A stretch of 64,000 nucleotides of DNA from Petroclostridium xylanilyticum (GCF_002252565.1 NZ_NPML01000007.1:62001-126000), one strand, 5' to 3'; counted from the stretch's first letter, positions 53,770 through 63,106 are shown. The notes: a model not told the origin generated them from the sequence alone. Numbers and translations are program-made.

Positions 53770-55011
53770 CTAATAAGAAAATTCTTGTACAGCGTCATAC
53801 ATAGCAATAATATTTTCCGGCGGCACATCAGGCATAATATTGTGTTCTTGATTAAACACAAAACCTCCTCCGGGAGCCATTATTTCTATCTGTCTTTTTA
53901 CATAATCTTTTACTTCCTCCGGTGTTGCACGATTTAAGATACTTCTTGTATTACATCCTCCACCCCAAAATGTAATGTCTTTTCCAAACTCTTTTTTCAA
54001 TCGTACAATATCCATTTCATTAGCAGTTGTCTGGATAGGATTAAAAATCTCAATTCCAGCTTCTATTAAATCCGGAATCAATTTATAAATGGACCCACAA
54101 GAATGCATTAAAATATGCATCTTGCTATGCTTTTTAACATAATCACACATCATAGTAAGTCTTGGTTTGAAAATTTTACGATAAATTTCCGGTGCCATTA
54201 ATGGTGCTAAGTCTGTTCCTAAATCATCACAAAAACGAACAATATCCGCTACATCTCCTACTGCCTTACATACTTTTTCCAACATGGACAAATGCCTTTC
54301 AACAAGTACATCTAATAATCGTTCTACTTCATCAGGCTCTGTATATATATCCATTAAGAAATTATCCATTCGTCTTAAATAATTCCCGGATTCTAAAAGT
54401 GAACATCCACATTCAATGACCAATGCACGATCAGAATTTTGCTGTAGTTCAAGCGCCTTTTTGCGTAGATTCTCCCAAAAATCAGGTTCATTTGCATACA
54501 TCCATGGATTAGCAGGGAATGCAAACCAACTCACTTTTTTCATTGCTTGCTCAATATTTGTATAATCCTCAGGATATCCTTCAATATAAGGATAATATAC
54601 CTGGTCATAATATGTTGCACCCTCTGGCATTGTAGCAATCAATGTTCCATCTTCAGAATAAGCATTATAACGTCCACCTTCTTCAAGCACCGGTTTAAAC
54701 CAAGTTGGAAATTCTACAATATCTCCGTTTGAAAGTTTTATTTCATACCAGTCCTTATCTTCAGTACCAAAGGCTCTCCCTATATTAATAACATCAATAT
54801 TAAACCTATCTAATATTTCTTCCTCAGGTTGAGCTTGTTGTTGAACAACATCATAAATTCTTGTATGCCCTTTATCAATAGATAAATATTTTTTTAACCT
54901 CTTATACGCAATTCCTGATATTCCTGAGCTTGTTGTTGAACCTAAGTCGATTGGAATACGATCCGGTTCTTTGTGATTAATGCTGGCAAGTATACGTTCT
55001 CTTGAATTCAT
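53770..55011 (-). CDS. Uroporphyrinogen decarboxylase family protein
   Basis: Protein of 413 residues in the UroD superfamily, the long form common in sugar-catabolic clusters of Clostridia. It begins NSRERILASINHKEPDRIPI. FCDDLGTDLAPLMAPEIYRK, ILMHSCGSIYKLIPDLIEAG and GGGFVFNQEHNIMPDVPPEN are family blocks. It keeps the His-x-Cys pair but has no Cys in the last block, unlike the gene at 50122. It is probably not a heme enzyme; the reaction is unknown. Start after GGAGAGC. The iolG gene follows about 45 bp after its stop. Confidence 0.85.
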   Translation of the reverse strand: MNSRERILASINHKEPDRIPIDLGSTTSSGISGIAYKRLKKYLSIDKGHTRIYDVVQQQAQPEEEILDRFNIDVINIGRAFGTEDKDWYEIKLSNGDIVEFPTWFKPVLEEGGRYNAYSEDGTLIATMPEGATYYDQVYYPYIEGYPEDYTNIEQAMKKVSWFAFPANPWMYANEPDFWENLRKKALELQQNSDRALVIECGCSLLESGNYLRRMDNFLMDIYTEPDEVERLLDVLVERHLSMLEKVCKAVGDVADIVRFCDDLGTDLAPLMAPEIYRKIFKPRLTMMCDYVKKHSKMHILMHSCGSIYKLIPDLIEAGIEIFNPIQTTANEMDIVRLKKEFGKDITFWGGGCNTRSILNRATPEEVKDYVKRQIEIMAPGGGFVFNQEHNIMPDVPPENIIAMYDAVQEFSY

Positions 55012-55073
55012 AGCTAGCTCTCCTTTTGCATTTTTAAATATGTTAGATAAATTAATAAAATACTATATATAAT

Positions 55074-55169
55074 GCACAAAGACTTTACATTTCAAGTTTT
55101 GTGCGCTTATATTACCGCTGCTTATATCGCAAAAATTTAATTAGTCTTATGTAAAATCATTTTTGCGAT
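55074..55169. promoter_or_regulatory. Two inverted repeats between the permease and UroD genes
   Basis: GCACAAA/TTTGTGC at 55074-55104 forms a 31-base hairpin. ATCGCAAAAAT (55126-55136) and ATTTTTGCGAT (55159-55169) form an 11-bp perfect inverted repeat with a 22-bp gap. In a 185-bp intergenic region inside an operon these may be operators or mRNA-stability hairpins. Confidence 0.45.
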
Positions 55170-55196
55170 TTATATATTTTAAATATTTAATGAATG

Positions 55197-56183
55197 TTAT
55201 TTATGTCTCATCTTATCAATTAATACCGCTCCTACAATAATGAAAGCTTTTACAATCTGCTGCCAGTAGGCAGATACATGTAGTAAATCCAATCCATTAT
55301 TTAACACGCCAATAATAAGAGCACCAATCATTGTTCCGGTAATTGTACCGATTCCTCCGGATAAACTTGTACCTCCAATAACAACCCCTGCAATGGCATC
55401 TAGTTCATATCCTACTGCTGCGGTAGGTTGCCCCGCACTAATTCTAGAAGTAAATAACACCCCTGCAAGCCCTGACATAAGCCCAGCATAAGTATAAACT
55501 AATAATAGATATTTGCTGACATTAATACCGGATACAACAGCGGCTTGTTCATTTCCTCCAATAGCATATACATACTTTCCAAACTTCGTTTTGCTCAGTA
55601 GAACATGACTAACAATAAATGCCACCGCCAATACATAAATCATAAACGGTATACCTAAGATATACCCTCTTCCAATAAAGTCAAAAGAGTCTGAAAAATT
55701 GGTAATCGGCTTTCCATTACTATATATTAGGGCCGCACCTCTAGCACCAATCATCATTCCCAGTGTCGCAATAAAAGCAGGAATTTTTCCCTTAGATACA
55801 ATGATCCCACTAATGAAGCCTGTAAGTGCACCTACTGCTAATCCTACTATAACCGGGACGATAACAGGATATTGGTTCGGGTGTGCAAAGCTAGCTGCAA
55901 TAACCGATACCAAAGCAATGACTGAGCCGGACGCTAAGTCAATCCCGGTAGTGATAATAATCATTGTGACACCGAATCCTACGATGGCTACAACCGCCAC
56001 TTGCCTAATAACATTGATTAAGTTGCTTGGAGTTAAGAAGTTTGGTGAAAGAAATGACATTAGTATGACCATACCAATAAAAATTAAAAATATTCCATAC
56101 TTTCGAAATATTATCCTGGCCTTCTCTTTACTTGCTTCCTTTTGCGAAGAAGGACTATTTTTTTCTATAGCTATATTGCCCAT
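55197..56183 (-). CDS. Sugar ABC transporter permease (RbsC type)
   Basis: Membrane protein of 328 residues with about eight to ten spans, BPD_transp_2 family. Markers are FGVTMIIITTGIDLASGSVI (about 72), GFISGIIVSKGKIPAFIATL, YAIGGNEQAAVVSGINV and ELDAIAGVVIGGTSLSGGIG (the EAA-like loop). It belongs to the ribose/xylose/inositol uptake type. Start at 56183 is set by GGGAGGG. Its ATPase partner directly upstream is truncated by a repeat, and no binding-protein gene is in the window, so the system may be inactive. Confidence 0.9.
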   Translation of the reverse strand: MGNIAIEKNSPSSQKEASKEKARIIFRKYGIFLIFIGMVILMSFLSPNFLTPSNLINVIRQVAVVAIVGFGVTMIIITTGIDLASGSVIALVSVIAASFAHPNQYPVIVPVIVGLAVGALTGFISGIIVSKGKIPAFIATLGMMIGARGAALIYSNGKPITNFSDSFDFIGRGYILGIPFMIYVLAVAFIVSHVLLSKTKFGKYVYAIGGNEQAAVVSGINVSKYLLLVYTYAGLMSGLAGVLFTSRISAGQPTAAVGYELDAIAGVVIGGTSLSGGIGTITGTMIGALIIGVLNNGLDLLHVSAYWQQIVKAFIIVGAVLIDKMRHK

Positions 56184-56213
56184 TTTTTTCCCTCCCAAAT
56201 ATTTTCATATTTT

Positions 56214-56622
56214 TTAAGCAGTTATACCTGTTGCATACTTCATAATAGAATCCTGATTAGCTTCTTCTCTGGATAATTCTCCTGTAATTCTTCCTTCATG
56301 CATGACTAATATTCTGTCGCTCATACCTAGTATCTCTGGAAGTTCAGAAGATATCATAATAATTGCCTTACCTTGCTGCACCAAATTACTCATTAAACGG
56401 TGTATTTCAGCTTTTGCCCCTACGTCAATTCCTCTTGTAGGTTCATCAAGTATTAAAATATCCGGATCTGTTAAAAGCCATTTTGCAATCAGAACTTTTT
56501 GTTGATTTCCTCCGCTAAGATTATTTACAGTCTGTTCCAGATTAGGCGTCTTAATTGATAATCGGTCTTTTTCCACTTCACAGACATCGTTAATCTTTTT
56601 TTTGTCTAGAAAGATTCCTTTT
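56214..56622 (-). pseudogene. Sugar ABC transporter ATPase (RbsA/MglA type), 5'-truncated
   Basis: Only the end of the second nucleotide-binding domain remains: [20 protein letters not shown] (signature), [20 protein letters not shown] (Walker B) and [18 protein letters not shown] full protein has about 500 residues; about 135 remain. The open frame extends upstream to 56732 only through repeat sequence (NNPVPLTH repeated). The break coincides with the GGGGACGG units and the RAYT relic. Confidence 0.88.
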
Positions 56623-56677
56623 TTGTGTGTCAAGGGGACGGGGTTGTTGTGTGTCAAGGGGACGGGGTTGTTGACAC
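56623..56677. repeat. Two tandem GGGGACGGGG repeat units at the ABC ATPase break
   Basis: TGTCAAGGGGACGGGGTTGT occurs twice in direct order. The second copy continues TTGACA, which pairs with TGTCAA. They mark the point where the ATPase gene is cut. Confidence 0.85.
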
Positions 56678-56720
56678 CTTTATTTCGAGATGATATGCTT
56701 CGAAATGGAGGTGTTTTGGC

Positions 56721-56954
56721 ATGGCAAGACATGCATGAGAAAAAAAGCAGCAGTGGGATATATCATATTATGCTAAAAGTGATCAATCAACAAGACATTT
56801 TTGAAGATGATAGGGATAGACGCATCGGACATACAAAGATTAGATAGCGAAAAAAGAAGTAGTATTTTGAAGAAATCTAAGGAAATAGAGGAATTTTCTG
56901 TCAAGAATAACGGGTATAACGGGTATTAATAGGGTTGCTATCAGTAAAGCTTGA
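56721..56954 (+). pseudogene. RAYT (REP-associated tyrosine transposase) relic
   Basis: ATG 56721 follows GGAGGTG. The N-terminus MARHA then, after a frameshift, [20 protein letters not shown] and FEDDRDR, is the typical RAYT opening. Most of the catalytic domain is deleted. The end ITGINRVAISKA and stop (56916-56954) is the usual RAYT C-terminus. Repeat units lie on both sides, two at 56623 and three at 56950. Confidence 0.8.
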
Positions 56955-57071
56955 CAGTGAGAACCGTCCCCGTTGCTCTAACAAAGCTTGACAGTGAGAA
57001 CCGTCCCCGTTGCTCTGATTAATAGGGTTGCTATCAGTAAAGCTTGACAGTGAGAACCGTCCCCGTTGCTC
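56950..57071. repeat. Three GAGAACCGTCCCC repeat units after the RAYT relic
   Basis: GCTTGACAGTGAGAACCGTC followed by CCCGTTGCTC occurs three times. The third is preceded by a second copy of the RAYT 3' end (ATTAATAGGGTTGCTATC), showing local duplication. Confidence 0.9.
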
Positions 57072-57185
57072 AAAAATAAGATCCAGTACATCCTTGCAGA
57101 AATACGCTTATTCATGTATAATAATTGTTCGTAATAAGCTAGTTAACTTAGATTTTTCATTAATTTCTGAAAGGACAGGTTATAT

Positions 57186-58283
57186 ATGAAACTCGGTATC
57201 GTTGGTCTTCCGAATGTAGGAAAAAGCACGCTGTTTAATGCAATTACCCAGGCTGGAGCAGAATCGGCAAATTATCCTTTTTGTACGATAGAACCAAATG
57301 TGGGAATCGTAGCGGTTCCTGATGAAAGGCTTGACAATCTTGCGAAAATGTATAATCCGGAAAAAATTACTCCCGCCACCATTGAGTTCGTAGATATTGC
57401 CGGTTTGGTAAAGGGAGCGAGCAAAGGCGAAGGATTAGGCAATAAGTTTCTATCCCATATCAGGGAAGTGGACGCAATTGTCCATGTGGTCAGATGCTTT
57501 GAAGATAGCAATATCGTCCATGTCGAAGGTTCCATTGGACCTTTGAGGGATGTTGAAACCATCAACCTGGAATTGATTTTTGCCGACTTGGAAATGTTGG
57601 AGAGAAGAATTGATAAGACAAAAAAAATGCTAAAATCCGGAGATAAAAAGTACCAGGTAGAGCTTGATTTATTAGAAAAAGTCAAATCTACCCTTGAAGA
57701 AGGCAAACCCGCCAGGAGTATGAGCTTTGATAAAGAGCAGCAGGAAATTATGGATGAGATTCCTCTTCTCACACTTAAACCGGTTCTCTATGCTGCAAAT
57801 GTTTCAGAAGAAGATTTTGTAAATGGGATAGAAAATAACCAAATGGTCAATGAGCTAAAACAATTTGCAAGTAGTGAAAATTCTGAGGTATTGCCCATTT
57901 GTGCAAGGATAGAAGAAGAAATTTCTGAACTGGATGCCGAAGAGAAAAAAGAGTTCCTGGCCGATTTGGGACTTGCGGAATCCGGTTTAGACCGATTAAT
58001 TAAAGCAAGTTACAAACTTCTGGGCTTAATTAGTTATCTCACCGCAGGACCCCAGGAAGTAAGAGCATGGACCATTCGCAAGGGAACAAAAGCTCCACAG
58101 GCAGCAGGTAAAATTCATAGTGATTTTGAAAGGGGCTTTATCCGCGCCGAAGTTGTTGCCTATCACGATCTGATGGAATGCGGCTCCTATACTATCGCTA
58201 AAGAAAAAGGTCTGGTAAGGTCTGAAGGAAAAGAATATGTTGTACAGGATGGGGATGTAATTCTATTTAGGTTTAATGTATAG
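57186..58283 (+). CDS. ychF: Redox-regulated ATPase/GTPase YchF
   Basis: OBG-family P-loop protein of 365 residues that prefers ATP and associates with ribosomes. G1 is GLPNVGKSTLFNAI (about 6), G3 is FVDIAGLVKGAS (about 70), and the altered G4 (AANVSEED) replaces NKxD. The C-terminal TGS domain ends RSEGKEYVVQDGDVILFRFN. Length typical. AGGACAGG precedes the ATG. Single gene with its own terminator. Confidence 0.97.
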   Translation: MKLGIVGLPNVGKSTLFNAITQAGAESANYPFCTIEPNVGIVAVPDERLDNLAKMYNPEKITPATIEFVDIAGLVKGASKGEGLGNKFLSHIREVDAIVHVVRCFEDSNIVHVEGSIGPLRDVETINLELIFADLEMLERRIDKTKKMLKSGDKKYQVELDLLEKVKSTLEEGKPARSMSFDKEQQEIMDEIPLLTLKPVLYAANVSEEDFVNGIENNQMVNELKQFASSENSEVLPICARIEEEISELDAEEKKEFLADLGLAESGLDRLIKASYKLLGLISYLTAGPQEVRAWTIRKGTKAPQAAGKIHSDFERGFIRAEVVAYHDLMECGSYTIAKEKGLVRSEGKEYVVQDGDVILFRFNV

Positions 58284-58302
58284 TTATAAGATTGAGACTA
58301 AG

Positions 58303-58351
58303 ATTGAGATTGAGATAGAATTTTTATTATGCTTAATCTCAATCTTTTTTT
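58303..58351 (+). terminator. Terminator between ychF and cheW
   Basis: AAGATTGAGATT (58303-58314) and AATCTCAATCTT (58335-58346), a 12-bp stem followed by TTTTT. It lies between convergent genes and can serve both directions. Confidence 0.85.
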
Positions 58352-58353
58352 GT

Positions 58354-58818
58354 TTAAATTTTGATCTCTTTCTCTTTTATTTGACCCATTTCTCCCTCAT
58401 CCAAAATTGTATGCAGGTCAATCAAAGTAATTAACTGTTCATTTCGCTTTGCAATACCTTTTATGTAGTTTTTTGCCCCCATTCTCCTTATGAGTTCGAT
58501 TGACCGTTCTATATTTTCATCGGAAATTTTCATCACTTCACTTACGTTATTCACTTTAAAGCCCACAAATTGACCGGAAATATCGGTTACAATAATTTTT
58601 GTCTTTTTATTTTCAACTTGGGACCCCAGGTTAAATCTTTTATTTAAATCAATGATTGGTACAACCTTACCTCGAAGACTAACAATTCCTTCTATAAAGG
58701 CGGGCAGTTCAGGAACTTTCATAACTTGCTGGTATCTGATGATTTCGTGAACTTGAGAGATATCCGCCCCACACATCTCATCAATTAGTTCAAATACTAC
58801 CAATTGAACGTCTGGCAT
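58354..58818 (-). CDS. cheW: Chemotaxis coupling protein CheW
   Basis: Protein of 154 residues with one CheW domain: QLVVFELIDEMCGADISQVH, IIRYQQVMKVPELPAFIEG and IVSLRGKVVPIIDLNKRF, the core fold that links receptors to CheA. Start at 58818 follows GAGGGGGA; a longer frame lacks a site. It stands alone; no other chemotaxis gene is in the window, so it may serve a remote cluster or a CheV-like role. Confidence 0.92.
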   Translation of the reverse strand: MPDVQLVVFELIDEMCGADISQVHEIIRYQQVMKVPELPAFIEGIVSLRGKVVPIIDLNKRFNLGSQVENKKTKIIVTDISGQFVGFKVNNVSEVMKISDENIERSIELIRRMGAKNYIKGIAKRNEQLITLIDLHTILDEGEMGQIKEKEIKI

Positions 58819-58929
58819 CTTGATTCCCCCTCTATTGGCATTAGTAGTTTTCAAACTTTCTTGTCATTATTTATTACCATTTTTACAACTATATCATATC
58901 ATAAACTATAGACAAATTGCAAAATATTA

Positions 58930-58958
58930 TTGACATTTAAGATAGCATATGCTAATAT
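58930..58958 (+). promoter_or_regulatory. Sigma-A promoter of the T-box/aroF transcript
   Basis: TTGACA (58930-58935), 17 bp, TAATAT (58953-58958), ending about 30 bases ahead of the T-box stem I. Confidence 0.75.
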
Positions 58959-58984
58959 TAGAAATAACCATATTGTGTTAAATG

Positions 58985-59286
58985 CCATGAAGGGGAAAAG
59001 TAGGTTTAAAGAACTTTTTCAGCGAGCCAGGGATGGTGTGAGCCTGGTAAACGTATTTATTCTGAAGTTCTCCCCGGAGCTGCAGGCTGAATGCGGATGC
59101 TATTAGGCTGTGCCGGCTGCTCCAGCCGTTAGTAAGGAGGGTATATCGGAAATTTTCTTTATGAGTGGAAAGAAAGTCATTTTCCCGTATATTTGTTTAG
59201 AGTGGTTTCCTTTCTTAGGATTCAAATTTGGGTGGTACCGCGTGGATTATAACTCCTCGTCCCTATGGGATGAGGAGTTTTTTATT
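58985..59286 (+). promoter_or_regulatory. T-box riboswitch controlling aroF, specifier probably UUC (Phe)
   Basis: Stem I has AGTA (58999-59002), AGCGAGCC with GGGATGGTG, and a GAAG-TTC stretch in the specifier position (TTC at 59068-59070). The T-box proper is GGGTGGTACCGCG (59230-59242). The terminator is ACTCCTCGTCCC against GGGATGAGGAGT followed by TTTTTT (59251-59286). It binds uncharged tRNA and then allows read-through into the DAHP synthase gene. The specifier assignment is by eye, with moderate certainty. Confidence 0.9.
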
Positions 59287-59325
59287 ATTTCTTTTAAGGT
59301 TTATTGTTTATAGGGAGGTATGAAT

Positions 59326-60339
59326 ATGATTATTGTGATGAGTCCATTAGCGACAAAAGAACAGATTAATAATGTGGAAGAAAAACTGGTCAGCCTGGGG
59401 TTTAAAACACATCCCATCTATGGAGAAGTAAAGACTGTTATAGGTGCTATAGGAGATAAAAGACTGCTGGATACACAACTGATTACTAATCTGCCCGGAG
59501 TAGAAAATATTGTTCCAATTATGAAACCCTACAAGCTGGCAAGCAGGGAACTGAAACAGGCCAACACAATCATTCAAATTGACGATATCAGGATTGGTGA
59601 TGATGAGCTTATTATTATGGCAGGACCCTGCGCCGTCGAAAATGAGCAGGTTTTTTACGAGACTGCACATAAAGTAAAGAAGGCAGGGGCAAAAATCCTC
59701 AGGGGTGGAGCTTTTAAACCCCGTACTTCCCCCTATGCTTTCCAGGGCCTTGAAGAGGAAGGTCTTAAGATGCTGCATACTGCCCGTGCTGAAACAGGAT
59801 TAAAAATAGTTACCGAAGTAGTGGACACACGGGATGTGGAAGTTGTAGCAAAATATTCTGACATTCTGCAAATTGGTGCAAGAAACATGCAAAATTTTAG
59901 ATTGCTGCGGGAAGTTGGAGCAACAAACAAACCTGTCCTTCTCAAAAGAGGCCTATCCGCTACAATAGAAGAGTGGTTAATGGCAGCAGAATATATCATT
60001 TCTGCTGGTAATTCAAATATTATCCTTTGCGAGAGGGGAATCCGGACCTTTGAAACAGCTACGAGGAATACTATTGACATTAGCGCTATCCCCGTTGTAA
60101 AAGAACTGTCCCACCTGCCTATCATCGCTGACCCCAGCCATGCCACAGGCACATGGAAATATGTAAACGCCCTTTCCAAAGCCGCCATAGCAGCCGGGGC
60201 AGACGGACTAATTATTGAAGTACACAACGACCCTTCAAAAGCATTATGTGACGGTCCACAGTCGTTGAAACCTGAAAGATTTGCGCAACTGGTTGAAGAA
60301 TTAAAAGCGGTGGCTTTGGCAGTGAACAGGAAAATATAA
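59326..60339 (+). CDS. aroF: 3-deoxy-7-phosphoheptulonate (DAHP) synthase, AroQ-free I-beta type
   Basis: Enzyme of 337 residues that makes DAHP from PEP and erythrose 4-phosphate, the first step to aromatic amino acids. An N-terminal ferredoxin-like regulatory domain (1-70) is followed by the barrel with [13 protein letters not shown] (about 99), [43 protein letters not shown] and [13 protein letters not shown] 59326 is chosen because AGGGAGGT is six bases ahead; ATG 59320 is too close. Under T-box control. It feeds chorismate to trpE. Confidence 0.96.
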   Translation: MIIVMSPLATKEQINNVEEKLVSLGFKTHPIYGEVKTVIGAIGDKRLLDTQLITNLPGVENIVPIMKPYKLASRELKQANTIIQIDDIRIGDDELIIMAGPCAVENEQVFYETAHKVKKAGAKILRGGAFKPRTSPYAFQGLEEEGLKMLHTARAETGLKIVTEVVDTRDVEVVAKYSDILQIGARNMQNFRLLREVGATNKPVLLKRGLSATIEEWLMAAEYIISAGNSNIILCERGIRTFETATRNTIDISAIPVVKELSHLPIIADPSHATGTWKYVNALSKAAIAAGADGLIIEVHNDPSKALCDGPQSLKPERFAQLVEELKAVALAVNRKI

Positions 60340-60340
60340 A

Positions 60341-63106
60341 TTATACTTTCCTGTTCTTCTTCATATCAAGCAGCCTGCTGGTATGGATAGGCTGCTCAAT
60401 AACCTTTTCCTTCTGCTGCGGTGCTGCCGCCGGCTTTTTCTTTTCAATTTTCTCTGTATGTTCCACATTTTCTGCTTTAGGCTGCGGAATAAATGTTTTT
60501 GCTTTAGCAGTCATGGTTTTGTTTATTTGAATCCACGAATTTTCAACTATATTCGATAATACTTTTATCTTGCTATATGGGATGTTAATTCTTCTCACTG
60601 CGATATCCATCATAAATACCAGTATCGCTAAAATAAGAAAAACATGGGTAATATCTACTTCACTCCATACTTTATCCAATTGTCTGCTAAAAACTTGGTC
60701 AACATTTTCCAGCAATCTGCCGCCGCCCTCTTTTGTTAACCTTGTTATAAAATCCCTGCCATTATTCTTATTGATATCATATTCCGGAGAATAGGGGATG
60801 ACAACACCGGAATGAATAGCGTTTACCCTGCCATCGGGGTGAGTAATGTTGATACGGGTAAGGTATGCCCCTATGCTGTCACCTTCAAACTCAGCTTTAT
60901 ACTTTCCCGGTGCAACAGCATTAAAACGGACTTCCCTTTCTTTCCTATCAGGACCAATAACAATCCCTTCTACGTTTGTATCCGTTGCTGTTTCATTTAG
61001 ATTTAGTTGTAAATTTACCTTGTTGCCTGTTATATTTCCATCCAGGGAATATTCTTCCGTATAGTTTTGCTGCAGGGTCCATGACAAGATATTTTTCCAA
61101 AATGTCTGGGCTTTATTCCAGGCCATCCAGTCAGCCGACCACTGCCCTTTTACATCCGGTGTCCAGGCAACCGTCCTGCCCAAACCATATTGCCACACCG
61201 CAAGAATTGGGTCTTGGTTATCGCTTGTCAGAATGACCCGGGCAGTACTTTTTGCCGAAGTCCCTATATAGCCGTGCAGGTACGGGACAGAAGTAATACC
61301 GTTCATAATTTCAGAGATATCTGCCAGCACAGGCGTAAAAGTCCTGTTATTGATGTATGTCTTCCCGGCGAGAAATGTCTCTTTGGTAAAAATCTTGGGC
61401 AAATCTGAAAATTCATCAGTTTTATAAAATCTGCCTTTTCCATTTTGGGCTAAATACTGGAGCAGTTCCAAATCTGCTCCGGTTCCCACAGCGACAGTGG
61501 AAAGCGTAATTCCCTCTCTTTTCATGATCTCTACCAATCCATCATAGCCGTATTTTTCAGCCTGTCCGTCGGTGAGAAGGATAATGTGCTTTAACTTCGT
61601 ATCTCTTCCCTTCAATGATTTAACTGCTTCGTCCAGGGCGGGCAGTATGCTGGTCCCTCCGTCCGCCCTGATGCTTCCTATTTTCTCCTGTACCAACCTT
61701 ATGTCGTCAACCTTCCCGGTCTTCACAACCCATTGGACAGCTCCGTCAAACGCAATAACTCCAATTTCATCCTGCTCTTTTAGGGCTTCTGTTGAACGGA
61801 TAGCCGCTTCTTTTGCAAGCTCAATTTTTGATAAGCCGTACTGTCCTTCGCTCATGCTTCCCGATTTATCAATTACTAAAACCAACCCCAGGTTGGGAAC
61901 GTCAGCCTTATTTTTTAAATCCATATTGACAGGTAAAATTGTTTCCAGTGGAGTTTTATAATATCCTCCCAGGGCATAACTGTCTTCTCCCCCGGTTACA
62001 ATCAGACCTTTTCCAAGGTGTTTCACATAGGATTCCAGTACTTCTAAAAATTTATCATTTAACTCCTGGGCAGAAACATTTGACAGCACAATACTGTCAT
62101 ACCGCTGCAATTCAGAAATCTCCAGCGGTACTGCTGTTGGCCGGACAACCGTAACCTCACTGTCCGTTTTATAAATTTTTATAAGTTCCCTCGCAGCTTC
62201 ATCAGCCCCCTGAACCACCAATACCTTGGGAGTATCTTTCACATGGGTAAATTGGGAATATTCGTTGTTTTTTAAAACACCATCTATTTCAGGGTCGATA
62301 ACGGCTTTATATACAATATTTCCACCTTTTACAGCCTTATCTTTAAATACAAATTTATTTTCCCCTTTTTGTATTTCTACCCTTTGTTCTGCAATGCGGT
62401 AATTGTCTGCATACAGTTGTATTTTTGCATGAGTGCTTACATTACTATCTATCTTTACCAGTACATCAAAACTTTCATTTAAATGTATAAATTCAGGTAC
62501 AGATACCTGCGATATCTGAACGTCTTCCATATCACCGTCTTCAATAGCAAGCACGTCCAGAGCAATATTCCCATCTTTTAAAATTTTCGCCTGCTGGACA
62601 GCATCTCCAATATTTTGCTCACCATCGGTTATTAAAACGATCTGCTTTCTGGTACCGGTAGGCATAAGAGAATAGGCAAGCTTTAACCCTTCCTGTATAT
62701 TGGAATAACCACTTTCGACTTTTACTTCAAAACCGTTAAAAACCGGCTTATCCGATACAGACTGTTCTACCACAGCTTGCATTCCAAAACTCACGATACC
62801 AATCTTATCTTTTGGTCTTTTCCTCTCTATTGCTTTGTCAATAAATTCTTTAACAGTTTTTTCCGATTTTATAATACTATCCGAACGGTCAACAACAAAA
62901 ATGGTTGTCGTTTCATCGGAAAAGCTTCTAACATGTACCCCTGCCAATACCATCGTAAGAAAAACCATAACCATTATCCTGGCCGATGTGATAATATTTC
63001 TTCGCCACCTTACAAGCTGCCGTACCTGCCGGTTTAAAAAAACGACCATTAAAATCCCAAGTGGTATAAAAAGCAACCACAAGGGCTGTATAAAACTAAT
63101 CCCCAT
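60341..63106 (-). CDS. Membrane protein with two VWA domains and a central GATase1-like domain
   Basis: Protein of 921 residues. Two N-terminal spans (about 8-25, 42-60) lead to a first VWA with a MIDAS DRSDS (about 73). A central class I amidotransferase-like fold follows (about 290-395, VLVVQGADEAA, VTGGEDSYALGG). The second VWA has MIDAS VIDKSGSMSEG (about 410) and ILLTDGQAEKYG. One more span lies near 815-830, then a Pro/Lys-rich tail. It overlaps the upstream gene by 11 bp. Related gene pairs are widespread in Clostridia (BatA/YegN-like), with no settled function; binding of divalent metal through MIDAS is likely. Confidence 0.85.
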   Translation of the reverse strand: MGISFIQPLWLLFIPLGILMVVFLNRQVRQLVRWRRNIITSARIMVMVFLTMVLAGVHVRSFSDETTTIFVVDRSDSIIKSEKTVKEFIDKAIERKRPKDKIGIVSFGMQAVVEQSVSDKPVFNGFEVKVESGYSNIQEGLKLAYSLMPTGTRKQIVLITDGEQNIGDAVQQAKILKDGNIALDVLAIEDGDMEDVQISQVSVPEFIHLNESFDVLVKIDSNVSTHAKIQLYADNYRIAEQRVEIQKGENKFVFKDKAVKGGNIVYKAVIDPEIDGVLKNNEYSQFTHVKDTPKVLVVQGADEAARELIKIYKTDSEVTVVRPTAVPLEISELQRYDSIVLSNVSAQELNDKFLEVLESYVKHLGKGLIVTGGEDSYALGGYYKTPLETILPVNMDLKNKADVPNLGLVLVIDKSGSMSEGQYGLSKIELAKEAAIRSTEALKEQDEIGVIAFDGAVQWVVKTGKVDDIRLVQEKIGSIRADGGTSILPALDEAVKSLKGRDTKLKHIILLTDGQAEKYGYDGLVEIMKREGITLSTVAVGTGADLELLQYLAQNGKGRFYKTDEFSDLPKIFTKETFLAGKTYINNRTFTPVLADISEIMNGITSVPYLHGYIGTSAKSTARVILTSDNQDPILAVWQYGLGRTVAWTPDVKGQWSADWMAWNKAQTFWKNILSWTLQQNYTEEYSLDGNITGNKVNLQLNLNETATDTNVEGIVIGPDRKEREVRFNAVAPGKYKAEFEGDSIGAYLTRINITHPDGRVNAIHSGVVIPYSPEYDINKNNGRDFITRLTKEGGGRLLENVDQVFSRQLDKVWSEVDITHVFLILAILVFMMDIAVRRINIPYSKIKVLSNIVENSWIQINKTMTAKAKTFIPQPKAENVEHTEKIEKKKPAAAPQQKEKVIEQPIHTSRLLDMKKNRKV

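Noticed and set aside
56602-56732. Extending the ABC ATPase frame to 56732, or a plus-strand protein from 56602
   Set aside because: Both frames read through tandem repeat units (NNPVPLTH twice; VKGTGLL twice), so the coding appearance is produced by the repeat.
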